Origin: G963675935 sp963675935 | GTDB lineage: Bacteria; Planctomycetota; Planctomycetia; Pirellulales; Thermoguttaceae | Length of the DNA: 64,000 bases | Assembly: GCA_963675935.2 (NCBI GenBank) | Contig: CAXXPV010000007.1 | Coordinates: 62,001-126,000, forward strand | Reading direction: 5' to 3' | Part shown: one piece after another, positions 7,888-18,066 of the stretch | How positions within the stretch are numbered: position 1 is the first letter of the stretch | Layout of the letters: every line of letters starts with the position of its first letter | Notes under the pieces: generated by a model | The model's input: only the letters and a program-made list of their open reading frames with translations | The model's database searches: none | What the model was told of the DNA's origin: nothing | Made by a program: the position numbers and the translations under genes

Positions 7888-10800
7888 ATGCGCAAATCGA
7901 CAACTCTGTCGCGTTTGGAAAACATTTTCAGTAGCCTGGGATTCGGAAATCGCAGAAAACACGGCAAAAAGGGCTGCTGTTCCGCCAAATGCGGCAAGGG
8001 GCGATCCTTCAAGATCGAGCCGCTCGAAGAGCGAGCGTTGCTGTCAGTTTGCACATGGGACGGCGGTGGAAGCGACAACAACTGGTCCACGGCGGCCAAC
8101 TGGGCCAACGATGTCGCGCCTGTTACCAATGATTCGCTCGTCTTTTCCGGCTCGACGCGCACAGCCACGACGAACGACTACGCAAACACGTCGTTCAATT
8201 CCATCACGCTTAATTCCAGCAATTTCACGCTCGGCGGCAACGATGTTTCGCTCGCCGGCAACGTCACCGTCGCTTCCGGCGTCGTCGGCGCATCGATCAC
8301 CACTGATCTAAACTTCACCGGCGTGACAGCCGCCGTAACCGAAGGCGCGGCCGCGAATCTGTCGGTCACGGGCACGGTCAATCACTCGGGCAGTCTGACA
8401 TTGACCGAAGGTTCCGCCGCTACGCTTACGATGGACGAAATCGAAGGCAGCGGCTCGCTCGTGTTGACCGAAGGCTCCGCCGGCCACGCGACCATCGGCA
8501 GCATTTCCGACGCCAGCAGCGTGACGATGACCGTCGGTTCCTGTGCAAACGTGACCGTTGGCAGCATTTCCGATGTCGACTGGGTGACTGTGACCGAAGG
8601 CTCGTTGGCCACGGTTTCAATCACCTCCGGATTGTCCACCACCGGTGCATTGACAATCACAGAAGGGTCCAGTTCCACACTGTCCATCAGTGGCGGCATG
8701 TCGGTCGGCGGCACATGGACATTGACCGAAGGCTCTAGCGCCAGCGCAACCTTCAGCGGCGACATTTCTGAATCCGGCATGGCGTTCAATCTGGCTACCG
8801 GATCACATGCCACGATCGACGGCAACCTCTCCGGCACAGGCAATCTGACCAAGAGCGGCCTGGGCACGCTGACGCTCTCCGGTGACAACGCCTTCACCGG
8901 AACCACCACCATCAACGCCGGCACATTGACGCTCGGCTCGACCAACGCCTTGGCCGGCAGCACACTGGTTTATTCAACCACGGGCGGCACGTTGAACTTC
9001 GGCACGCTCACCACCGCCACGCTGGGCGGATTGAGCGGCGTGAAGAATCTTGCTTTGACGAACGCATCGAGCCAAGCTGTTTCGCTCTCCGTCGGCGGAA
9101 ACAACGCCGATACGACCTATTCCGGCACGTTGAGCGGCGATGGCAATTTGACGAAAGTCGGCGGCGGCACGTTTACGCTCGACGATGCAACGCTGGATGT
9201 CAACACGCTTAGCGTCGAAACCGGCACGCTCGTGTTGGAAAGCGGGACGACGGTCGATGCGACGACAATCAAGCTGGCCTATCCCGGCTATAACCGCAGC
9301 GGCACGATCACGCAGTTGGACGGCAGCGCGGTGACTGCTGGAACAGTGATTGTTGGCGACCGCGAGTATTACGACGCCAGCGATTCCTACGGCACCTACA
9401 ACATGGCCGGCGGCACATTGACCGTCAGCAACATCGTCGTCGCTCAGACCGAGTACGGTGATTGGGGCTGGCCCGACGCAGGCTGGGCCGTCGGCTCGCT
9501 CAATCAAACCGGCGGAACGATCAACGTCCAGACGCTAACCCTTGGCAACGACACCTATTGGGGCCGGGTCAATGCAACATACAACTTGAGCGGCGGCGTT
9601 CTCCAAGCTCAAACGATTCAATGCGGGGCAAGCACAAATTACGATTGGAGCTACGACTCCGGCGAAGTCCGCACGTTCAACTGGAGCGGCGGCACAATCG
9701 AGAATTACGATGCCAACACCGATTTGACAATTGGCAGCGGCCTGACGTTGACAACCTCGGACGCAATCGACTTCGACATCGACGACAGCCGCACGGCCAC
9801 GATCAACGCCGTTCTCGCGGGCAGCGGTTCTCTCGAAAAACAAGGCGACTACACGCTTGTTCTCAATGCCGCGAACACTTTTTCCGGCACGACCACGATC
9901 ACCGATGGCACGTTGAGATTAGGCAACGCCGCCGCCTTGGGCGGAAGCACTCTCGACTGGGACAACAACGCCGGCACGCTCGACATCGGCAGCCTGACAT
10001 CTTTAACGCTGGGCGCGATCCAGGGCGGGCAAGATTTTGTGTTGGCCAACGGAGCCAGCCCGCTGGCCTTGACTCTCGGCGGCAACAGCGCGACGTATTC
10101 CGGCGTTTTGAGCGGCTCAGGCAGTTTGACGAAGACCGTCGGCGGAACGCAAATTCTGACCGCCGACCAGACCTACACCGGCGGCACGACGATCTCGGGC
10201 GGCACGTTGCAGCTTGGCGATAACACGGCGTCGGGCAGCGTGCTGGGAACGATTGCCGATAATGGCCAGCTAACCATTTCCCGCAGCGACGCCTACACGT
10301 TGCCAAACGACGTGAGCGGCTCGGGCAACTTGACCATCCTCGGCTCCAGCGAGAATCCGATAGCCCTTGACGGCAACGAAATCAGCGTCGGCGTGCTTAG
10401 CGTCGAAACCGGCACGCTGGTGGTCGGCGACGACACAACCATCAATGCGACAACAATAAAACTGGCCTATCCCGGCTATAACCGCACCGGCACGATAACC
10501 CAGCAAGATGGCAGCGTGGTGACGGTCGGCACGTTGATCGTCGGCGACCGCGAGTATTACGATGGCAGCGATTCCTACGGCACCTACAACATGGCAGGTG
10601 GCACGCTGACGGCCAACAGCATCATCGTTGCGCAGACCGAGTACGGTGATTGGGGATGGTACGATTGGGGCCGAGCGGTCGGCACGTTCAATCAAACCGG
10701 CGGCGCGGTCAAGGTCCAAACATTGACGCTTGGCAACGATATTTATTGGGGCGAAGTGACCGCCATCTACAACCTCGGCGGCGGCTCGCTCGAAGTTCAG

Positions 10801-13800
10801 ACGGTTCAATGCGGGGCAAGCACGAATTACAACTGGGGATACGATACCGGCGAGGTTCGTCAATTCAACCTAAGCGGCGGCACAATTGCGAACTACGACG
10901 CCGCCACCGATCTAACAATCAATAGCGATCTCGTGCTGACCCTGGCAACTGACGGTTCAGGCACGTTCGACATCGACGACGGCCGAACCGCCACGGTGTC
11001 CGGCGTCATTACCGGCGGCGGCTCGCTGGTGAAGACCGGCGACGGCACGCTCACGCTGACCGGCCAAAACACCTACGGCGGCGGAACGACGATTGCCGAC
11101 GGCACGCTGCAAGTCGGCGACGGCACGACCGTCGGCTCGCTTTTTGGCACAATCACCGACAACGCCTCGCTGGTCTTCAACAGCAGCGAGAACATCACGA
11201 TCGACAACGTGCTGACCGGCACGGGCACGATGACGAAGCTCGGCGCGGGCACTCTGACGCTGGCCGGTCCCGGCACGCCGACCGTCACGATCATCGATCC
11301 GAACAATCTCATCATTTCCGGCGGCGCGGTCTCGCTCTTCGTGCCCACGGTCATGGTCAACATGCCGATGACGCTTACGGCCGCCGTGGCCGATCTCGAT
11401 GGCACGTGCCAAGGCGTTTCGTTCTACATCGACGTGAACGAAAACGGCGTGGTCGATGCCGGCGACACGCTGCTGGCCACGGGCGTGAACAACGCCGGCA
11501 TTTGGTCAGCCACGATTGACACTACCGGCTGGTCGCCCAGCACGGACACAGTTTTGGCCCAGGCGACATTCCCGGCGAACACGCCCCATCCGCCGGTAGA
11601 TACCGTCGTCTCCGGGAATCTCAACATCGACGACACCTCGGCCATTCTCAGTTCCGCCAACCCGGCGGGCTACGCGGAGTCGGGAACCGGCTTCAGCACC
11701 GTGGCAGCGACGGCAGCCTGCGGCGGTTTCTACCGCGTCATGTCCGGCTCCGATTCGACCGCCTACGCCACCTACACGTTCACGAATCTCTCGCCGGGCA
11801 ATTATGAAATCTGGAAGAACATCGTCGCCAACGGCCAATACTCCAGCAACGTGACGGTCCAGGTCTACGACGGCGACGCCGAAACCGGCACGTTGCAACA
11901 GACCTTTGGCATCAATGAAACCGCCACATCCGACTGGTCCGATTGGACGGTCGATGGCTACGTGTGGAGTTGGTCGGGCGGCCAAGCCTATTGCAACTCG
12001 GGCACGATCACCGTGCGGATTGTCGCCAATGGTGACGTTGTTGAACTGCCCGCCATCAAACTCCTGTCCGCGCCGGACAGCATTTCGACCTATACCTCTT
12101 GCACAGCATCGAAAGACCCGGTGAATTACGCCACGGGCGTGTCGCAATACTGCGGTTGCGGCGGTGCATTGCCCTTGGGCACCTCCTACGACAATACACA
12201 AGCCTGCACCTTGGGCGAAACAGGCTACGGCTACACCGACAAAGACGTTCCGCTTCTCAGCGGTGAAGGCATGTATGTCCAGGCCAAGGACGAATGTGGC
12301 ATTGACGAATGGGAAGAGCCGATCCGCAATTACGCTCCCATCAACGGCACGAAGGCCACTCTGCGAGATATTGACTCCAACGGCGACGGCAACGGCGATT
12401 ATCTCCTTTACACCCAGACCGACGGAACCCAATATAAGTACAGCTATCCCGACAGCGTGGCTTTCGCCATCGGCACATGGATTGAAACCATCACTCCCGA
12501 CGGCGACACCACCGACAAGGTAGCGCTCTGGACCGACGGAAACGGCAACACCAGCACATCCTACAGTGCCACTTATTGCCACAGAGCTGAGGTGCAGCAT
12601 TGGAGCGATTCGAGTACGGCCGACGAGTCGGAAGCGTATACCTACACGACTATCGCCACCAATGTGATGCGCAGCTCCGTCACCTATCGCCATTGGGACT
12701 CGACCACGAGCGCCTGGGTCAACGACAAGAAGGTATCCTACTTCTACTACGGTTCCGGCGACACGAACGGCTTGGCCTGCGACCTCAAAGCCGTGGCCAC
12801 GCAATACTGGGACGGCAGCGCTTGGACGGGCAACGACACGATCTACTATCGTTACTATACCGAAGCGACCTACGATGGCAGCACACAGATCGGTTTCGCC
12901 CACGGCGTGAAACGCGAGCTTCTGGCCGCCGCGTTCAATTCGCTAGCCACGTCGCTGGGCTATGGCAACGCCTCGATCGAAGACCGCATCGCGGCCGTCA
13001 GTGCCGTCAGCGAGGCCAACATCGCCGCCTACACCTGCTTCTACTATCAGTACAACGCCGACCAGCGAGTGACCTACGAAGAGGTCTACGGCCAACTCCG
13101 CTCGACATCCTACGAATACACCGAAGGCAGCAACACGATGTCGGACGCCAGCCTTTGGGTTCGCAAAACCGTCGAAACCCGAGAGGATGGCAGCGTCAAC
13201 ACCGTCTATACCAACTTCATGCAAGAGACGCTCTTCAGCGACCTCTACGACGCCACGTCCGGCACGCACACCTACACTTACAACGAATACGACGCCGAAG
13301 GTCACACGACGCTCTCGGCCACGTCGTCGGCCATCGCCGGCTATTGGGACGGGCAAACCACGTCGGTCAACTACGGCAGTACCACGCCGACCGACTACCA
13401 CATCCACCTCGCCCTGCCCGCGTCGGCCGACAGCCAGGTTTACGAATACACCTACGACGGCCCCTCGGGCAACGTCGCAACCATTTCCATCGCCAACGGC
13501 TTGGTCATGCCGGTGTCGGGCTACAGATACGCCAACTCGACCACGCAACTTTTGGAATCGTATACCTACACGTCGCACGTCGGGACCGACGGCTACACGC
13601 TTTATGAGGTGGCCACCCACACGCAGTACACGACCGAGACCACGACGGTCAGTTCGACCGACTCCTCGACCACCCCGACGACCAGCTACACCTACGCTTG
13701 GTACTCTTCCTCCTCGCAATACCAGTCGGTCACGGTGGTTTCGCCCGCCGTTTCGGTTTCGCAAAACGGCGACGGCACTGCCTCGCAAGCTGCCGCGATT

Positions 13801-16800
13801 TATAGCAGTCAGGGCAACCCTGTCTGGTGGAAAGACGCCGCTGGCACGATCGCCTACTATAAATATGACTCGGAGACCGGCCTGCGGCTGGAAACGATCG
13901 AAGACGTTGACACGACTGCAACCGCCCAGTTCACCACCGCCGACCTCGCGCTCTTGACCACCTACGGCTGGTCCACTCCGACCGGCGGTGGGCAAAACCT
14001 CGTCACCGACTATTCCTACGATTCGCAAGACCGGCTGGTGCAAACCCTCGGACCGGCGCACGACGTGGACGGCACATCGACCCGCACGGCCAGTTGGACC
14101 GTTTACGACAACGCGAATCATCAAACCCGTTCGGCCTCGGGCTATGCCGTCGAAACATCGCTGGGCAACGGCCTATGGACCGTCTGCACGCTCGTCAATC
14201 CGGTGTCGATCACCAAAACCAACGCCGATGGCGACGTGATGGAGCAAATCCAAGCGACCCGCGCGAGTAGCAGTGGCAAACTCCTACCAACCGACACGTT
14301 CGCCCAATCGTCCTACGTTGCTTGGACGACCTACGCCTACTCGCACAAACAACTCGTCAGTGTCAAATCCTACGACGACATTCCCACCTCGGGCACAGGC
14401 ACCGCCGGCACAAACTACGACGAAACCATTTTGGGCTACGATTCCGTCGGCCGAAAGAACCGCGTAAAAACCGCTGATGGCACAATCACCCGCGTGGTTT
14501 ACGACGCTCGCGGCAATGTCCTTTCTACGTGGGTCGGAACCGACGACGAAAACGCCAGCGACCAATATCCGCAGGGCGTCGGCCCGAGCGACAACAACAT
14601 GGTCATGGTGTCCAGTTCCGTCTACGACGCCGATGGCCGCGTGACCGAATCCGCCACCTACTACGGCGATGGGCCGGGCGAGTATTACACCACCGAATAC
14701 CAGTACGATTGGCAGGGCAGAACAACTGACGTATTGATCGCCGGTGATGTGGTAACGCACTACGAATACGACAATCTGAGCCGAACGCTTTGCACTGAAA
14801 CTTACGCCAGCGCCGACTTCACGCTTTCCACAAGCGAACTTCGCGCCAAGAGCGAAAATCTTTACGACTCACGAGGTCGCGTGTACGAATCGCATACTTA
14901 TGAAGTCGATCCCGACGACGGCACGGTGGGCGACTATCTGCCGAGCGAAACGTGGTATGACGCCGCCGGGCGCGTCGTCAAAACCGCCAATGGCAACGGG
15001 CTGTTCCAGAAAGTTTTGTACAACGGTCTTGGCCAACTTGTTGTCTCGTATACCAGTTTCGACGCCGACGAAACCGCTTACGCCGACGCCGACGACGTGA
15101 CCGGCGATACCGTCGTCTCGCTAACCAACTATTATTACGACATGGCCGGGCAGACGGTCGCCACCGCCACCTTCGAGCGGATGTCCGACGACACCACGAC
15201 CACCGGGGCACTCGACGCCACAAACAGCTACACCACAGCCTCGGTCGCATGGTATGACGGCATTGGCCGCACGGTAGCATCGGTCAACTATGGCCGCGAG
15301 GACGTGGATTCCGGCCTGACGCACTATATTTTCAACGGCACGACCGGCGCGCTAATCGACACCGACGCCGATGGCATTCCCGACGTTGCCGAAGACGAGC
15401 CGCCCGCCGTAAACTCGTCCGACAATTACATTGTCTCGCTGGTCGATTACGACTCCGCTGGCCGGGCGTACAGAACGACCGATAACATGGGCCGCGAAAA
15501 CTGGACCGTTTATGATGATGCCGGACGAACCATCAAATCCATCCAGAATTACGACGACGGCACGGTCGAGGAAACCGAAACCGCCTGCGACATTACCGTT
15601 GAATACGAATACGATTCAGCCGGGCGGTTGGTCACGATGATCGCTTACAACGCCAAGGGCGATGACAACGACGCCAACAACGAAAATGTCGAATCCCAGG
15701 CGACGAAATACCTCTACGAGTCGGAAATCAACGCCTCATGGCAAACTGCCATGGTTTATCCCGATTCGTCTGATGTGCTTTCGCAAAACGCGACTACGAA
15801 AGTCTGGACCATTACGACCGACAACGGCGATCATACCGAGACCACCTACGACCAACTCGGCCGGACAACCAGCACAACCGACCAGCGGGGCGTTGTCCAC
15901 TCGTATTCTTACGATTCCGCCGGACGGGTTTCGGCCGATACCGGGACGAGTCTCGGCACGAGCGGAATTGTGGACGACAATATTCTCCGCATCGGCACCA
16001 CCTACGACGATATCGGCCGGGTGGAAAAAATCACCAGCTACTCCGACACGTCTGGCACCACGGTGGTCAATCAGGTACAATACGTCTACGACTCCTGGGG
16101 GAATCTCTACCGCGAATATCAGGAACACGACGGGGCCGTGGACCAAAACACGCTCTTTACCGAATACGATTACGCCGACGGGGCCAGCGGCGGCGTGGCG
16201 AAATATGTCCGCCTGACCGACGTGGTTTATCCCAACGGCCGCGACATGTCTTACAATTACGGTACTACGGAAGCGATCGACGACATCATGTCCCGCTTGG
16301 CTTCCATCACCGACAGCGAGAGTACGGGCACGGTCGCCGGCTACAAGTATCTCGGCGCGGGCCAGATCATCGAGGAGGACGGCATCGGCACGAAGCTGAC
16401 GTATCTCGATTCCAACGGAAACGTCACAGGCCTGGACCGCTTCGGCCGCGTGATTGACCAAATCTGGGAGAATTACGACGCTACGCCGACGGTATTCGAT
16501 CACTATACGTACCAATACGATCGCGCCGGCAATCGAACCGCCAAGTCCAACGTGCTGAAAACCGATCACTTGTTGGACGAGACGTACCAGTATGACGACA
16601 TCGACCGACTGATCGAGTGGGCCATCGGCGGCACGACGCAAGAAACGTGGTCGCTAGATTCGCTGGGCAACAATCTTGCTGCCGGCACCTACAACGCGGC
16701 CAACGAAGAAACGCCAACCCAGGGCAGTTCCGGCTATGACCGGGCCGGCAATATGATTACGCTTCGCTCCGGCAATTCCGCGATTTACGACGCATGGAAC

Positions 16801-18027
16801 CGGCAGACGAAAGTCACCTGCGGCAGCGGCGAGAATCTTACGGTCGTCCAGCAAAATGCCTATGACGGCACAAACCGCCGCATCCAAATTTTCAGCAGTT
16901 TCGACGCCAACGGCAATCCAACCACCGTTCAAGATGATTACCACGTCGGCCAGCAGGTCGTCGAAAGCGACGTGACCGACAACCTGACGACCACGCCCAC
17001 GCGCAACGGCGGCTATCAATACCTCTGGTCGTTGCGTTACATCGACGCGGCGATTCTCCGCGACACCCTCACCACCGCCGGCACCGGCATCGTGGCGGCT
17101 TCTCGGGTGCTTTACACGGCCGACGCCAATTACAACGTCACCGGCCTGCTGAAATACGACAGCGGCCAGAGTCAGTGGTCGGTCGCCGAGCGCAACACCT
17201 ACACGCCGTATGGCGTGGTGACTTACAGCAACGCCGACTGGTCCACGGCAACCTCCTCGGCTAACGCCAACACAATCCTCTACACCGGCCGGACCTTGGA
17301 CCTTCTCATGGGGCTATTCTATTATCGTGCAAGATTTTACGACGCCGTTTTGGAGAGGTTCATTAGCAGAGACCCTATTGCGGCGGATGTGAATTTGTAC
17401 CGCTACTGTGGCAACGATCCGATGTCTCGCACTGACCCCACAGGGTTGAAACAGTGTTGGTGCGTTAGTGAGCCAAAATTGCGTCCAGACGGAAGCGGTT
17501 ATATTGGCCCCCAGCAGATGACGATTAACGTAGAGGACCGCGTCTCATGTGTAGATGCGTGCGCAGCTCGTAGAGACGGTGGCTTTACGTGGATGGGGCA
17601 AGACCCTTATAATCCTCCGAAGCCCGTAACGCCACCACCGCCCCCGCCTGCGCCGCAGAAGCACGGACCAAATTGCCCCTTCTGCTATGCCTGGGACTCC
17701 CCTAAACCGCTCGGTCCAAAGGTGATCTCCGTCGAGCTAATACTAGACAAAAAAGACGGGATAGCAGCAACGTCAGGAAACCTACTGTTGACTTTGACAT
17801 GCTATTCTAAACAGAAAATGACACAAACGTACTCGTGTTCCGGAAGCCTTCATGAGGTGGTCACGACAGTCACCAGTACCAAAACAGTAGATATGCAGGT
17901 GGCCAATGTCAGTATAGGCTTCCAGCCGATACCTGGCCACAATCCTACTAAACCGGGTGGCTATACGATTGCACCAACTGATATCGGTAAGGCAATGAAA
18001 CTCTGCAAGCAGGCGTTTGGGGTTTAG
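7888..18027 (+). CDS. Giant secreted autotransporter-repeat / YD-RHS repeat protein, about 3379 aa
   Basis: I choose ATG 7888 (MRKSTTLSRLENIFSSLG) because the planctomycete leader signature IEPLEERALLSV then falls about 45 residues in; an ATG at 7762 is in the same frame. Order of parts: leader; TEGS repeats of about 22 residues (roughly 150-290); passenger-type repeats such as GTTTINAGTLTLGS (about 330-1140) including a 180-residue module present twice; an Ig-like segment (about 1150-1245); a golvesin-like carbohydrate-binding-type segment (about 1270-1395); YD repeats (about 1405-3125) such as YDSAGRL; an RHS core ending FYYRARFYD...DPTGL (about 3128-3188); and a 190-residue tail. The RHS shell normally encloses a C-terminal cargo. 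The tail holds a proline-rich linker and about nine Cys and matches no toxin I know. Surface display or toxin delivery is inferred. Confidence 0.85.
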   Translation: MRKSTTLSRLENIFSSLGFGNRRKHGKKGCCSAKCGKGRSFKIEPLEERALLSVCTWDGGGSDNNWSTAANWANDVAPVTNDSLVFSGSTRTATTNDYANTSFNSITLNSSNFTLGGNDVSLAGNVTVASGVVGASITTDLNFTGVTAAVTEGAAANLSVTGTVNHSGSLTLTEGSAATLTMDEIEGSGSLVLTEGSAGHATIGSISDASSVTMTVGSCANVTVGSISDVDWVTVTEGSLATVSITSGLSTTGALTITEGSSSTLSISGGMSVGGTWTLTEGSSASATFSGDISESGMAFNLATGSHATIDGNLSGTGNLTKSGLGTLTLSGDNAFTGTTTINAGTLTLGSTNALAGSTLVYSTTGGTLNFGTLTTATLGGLSGVKNLALTNASSQAVSLSVGGNNADTTYSGTLSGDGNLTKVGGGTFTLDDATLDVNTLSVETGTLVLESGTTVDATTIKLAYPGYNRSGTITQLDGSAVTAGTVIVGDREYYDASDSYGTYNMAGGTLTVSNIVVAQTEYGDWGWPDAGWAVGSLNQTGGTINVQTLTLGNDTYWGRVNATYNLSGGVLQAQTIQCGASTNYDWSYDSGEVRTFNWSGGTIENYDANTDLTIGSGLTLTTSDAIDFDIDDSRTATINAVLAGSGSLEKQGDYTLVLNAANTFSGTTTITDGTLRLGNAAALGGSTLDWDNNAGTLDIGSLTSLTLGAIQGGQDFVLANGASPLALTLGGNSATYSGVLSGSGSLTKTVGGTQILTADQTYTGGTTISGGTLQLGDNTASGSVLGTIADNGQLTISRSDAYTLPNDVSGSGNLTILGSSENPIALDGNEISVGVLSVETGTLVVGDDTTINATTIKLAYPGYNRTGTITQQDGSVVTVGTLIVGDREYYDGSDSYGTYNMAGGTLTANSIIVAQTEYGDWGWYDWGRAVGTFNQTGGAVKVQTLTLGNDIYWGEVTAIYNLGGGSLEVQTVQCGASTNYNWGYDTGEVRQFNLSGGTIANYDAATDLTINSDLVLTLATDGSGTFDIDDGRTATVSGVITGGGSLVKTGDGTLTLTGQNTYGGGTTIADGTLQVGDGTTVGSLFGTITDNASLVFNSSENITIDNVLTGTGTMTKLGAGTLTLAGPGTPTVTIIDPNNLIISGGAVSLFVPTVMVNMPMTLTAAVADLDGTCQGVSFYIDVNENGVVDAGDTLLATGVNNAGIWSATIDTTGWSPSTDTVLAQATFPANTPHPPVDTVVSGNLNIDDTSAILSSANPAGYAESGTGFSTVAATAACGGFYRVMSGSDSTAYATYTFTNLSPGNYEIWKNIVANGQYSSNVTVQVYDGDAETGTLQQTFGINETATSDWSDWTVDGYVWSWSGGQAYCNSGTITVRIVANGDVVELPAIKLLSAPDSISTYTSCTASKDPVNYATGVSQYCGCGGALPLGTSYDNTQACTLGETGYGYTDKDVPLLSGEGMYVQAKDECGIDEWEEPIRNYAPINGTKATLRDIDSNGDGNGDYLLYTQTDGTQYKYSYPDSVAFAIGTWIETITPDGDTTDKVALWTDGNGNTSTSYSATYCHRAEVQHWSDSSTADESEAYTYTTIATNVMRSSVTYRHWDSTTSAWVNDKKVSYFYYGSGDTNGLACDLKAVATQYWDGSAWTGNDTIYYRYYTEATYDGSTQIGFAHGVKRELLAAAFNSLATSLGYGNASIEDRIAAVSAVSEANIAAYTCFYYQYNADQRVTYEEVYGQLRSTSYEYTEGSNTMSDASLWVRKTVETREDGSVNTVYTNFMQETLFSDLYDATSGTHTYTYNEYDAEGHTTLSATSSAIAGYWDGQTTSVNYGSTTPTDYHIHLALPASADSQVYEYTYDGPSGNVATISIANGLVMPVSGYRYANSTTQLLESYTYTSHVGTDGYTLYEVATHTQYTTETTTVSSTDSSTTPTTSYTYAWYSSSSQYQSVTVVSPAVSVSQNGDGTASQAAAIYSSQGNPVWWKDAAGTIAYYKYDSETGLRLETIEDVDTTATAQFTTADLALLTTYGWSTPTGGGQNLVTDYSYDSQDRLVQTLGPAHDVDGTSTRTASWTVYDNANHQTRSASGYAVETSLGNGLWTVCTLVNPVSITKTNADGDVMEQIQATRASSSGKLLPTDTFAQSSYVAWTTYAYSHKQLVSVKSYDDIPTSGTGTAGTNYDETILGYDSVGRKNRVKTADGTITRVVYDARGNVLSTWVGTDDENASDQYPQGVGPSDNNMVMVSSSVYDADGRVTESATYYGDGPGEYYTTEYQYDWQGRTTDVLIAGDVVTHYEYDNLSRTLCTETYASADFTLSTSELRAKSENLYDSRGRVYESHTYEVDPDDGTVGDYLPSETWYDAAGRVVKTANGNGLFQKVLYNGLGQLVVSYTSFDADETAYADADDVTGDTVVSLTNYYYDMAGQTVATATFERMSDDTTTTGALDATNSYTTASVAWYDGIGRTVASVNYGREDVDSGLTHYIFNGTTGALIDTDADGIPDVAEDEPPAVNSSDNYIVSLVDYDSAGRAYRTTDNMGRENWTVYDDAGRTIKSIQNYDDGTVEETETACDITVEYEYDSAGRLVTMIAYNAKGDDNDANNENVESQATKYLYESEINASWQTAMVYPDSSDVLSQNATTKVWTITTDNGDHTETTYDQLGRTTSTTDQRGVVHSYSYDSAGRVSADTGTSLGTSGIVDDNILRIGTTYDDIGRVEKITSYSDTSGTTVVNQVQYVYDSWGNLYREYQEHDGAVDQNTLFTEYDYADGASGGVAKYVRLTDVVYPNGRDMSYNYGTTEAIDDIMSRLASITDSESTGTVAGYKYLGAGQIIEEDGIGTKLTYLDSNGNVTGLDRFGRVIDQIWENYDATPTVFDHYTYQYDRAGNRTAKSNVLKTDHLLDETYQYDDIDRLIEWAIGGTTQETWSLDSLGNNLAAGTYNAANEETPTQGSSGYDRAGNMITLRSGNSAIYDAWNRQTKVTCGSGENLTVVQQNAYDGTNRRIQIFSSFDANGNPTTVQDDYHVGQQVVESDVTDNLTTTPTRNGGYQYLWSLRYIDAAILRDTLTTAGTGIVAASRVLYTADANYNVTGLLKYDSGQSQWSVAERNTYTPYGVVTYSNADWSTATSSANANTILYTGRTLDLLMGLFYYRARFYDAVLERFISRDPIAADVNLYRYCGNDPMSRTDPTGLKQCWCVSEPKLRPDGSGYIGPQQMTINVEDRVSCVDACAARRDGGFTWMGQDPYNPPKPVTPPPPPPAPQKHGPNCPFCYAWDSPKPLGPKVISVELILDKKDGIAATSGNLLLTLTCYSKQKMTQTYSCSGSLHEVVTTVTSTKTVDMQVANVSIGFQPIPGHNPTKPGGYTIAPTDIGKAMKLCKQAFGV
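9207..10925 (+). repeat. Intragenic duplication of a 530-bp module, copies 1188 bp apart
   Basis: Positions 9207-9737 and 10395-10925 encode closely related 177-residue blocks. Both contain IKLAYPGYNR, IVGDREYYD, SDSYGTYNMAGGTLT, IVAQTEYGDWGW, VQTLTLGND and QCGASTNY in the same order. Exact DNA words are shared at a constant offset of 1188 bases (for example the ctggcctatcccggctataa word at 9274 and 10462). The spacer between copies carries ordinary passenger-type repeats. This points to recent duplication inside the gene. Confidence 0.85.
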
Positions 18028-18066
18028 AACAGGTAATGTCAAGTGTAAATCGCAAACAGCCATCCT

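Noticed and set aside
11506..14124. Long minus-strand frames opposite the giant gene
   Set aside because: They are mirror images of repetitive, high-GC coding sequence with Val/Gly/Arg-rich products and no domain.
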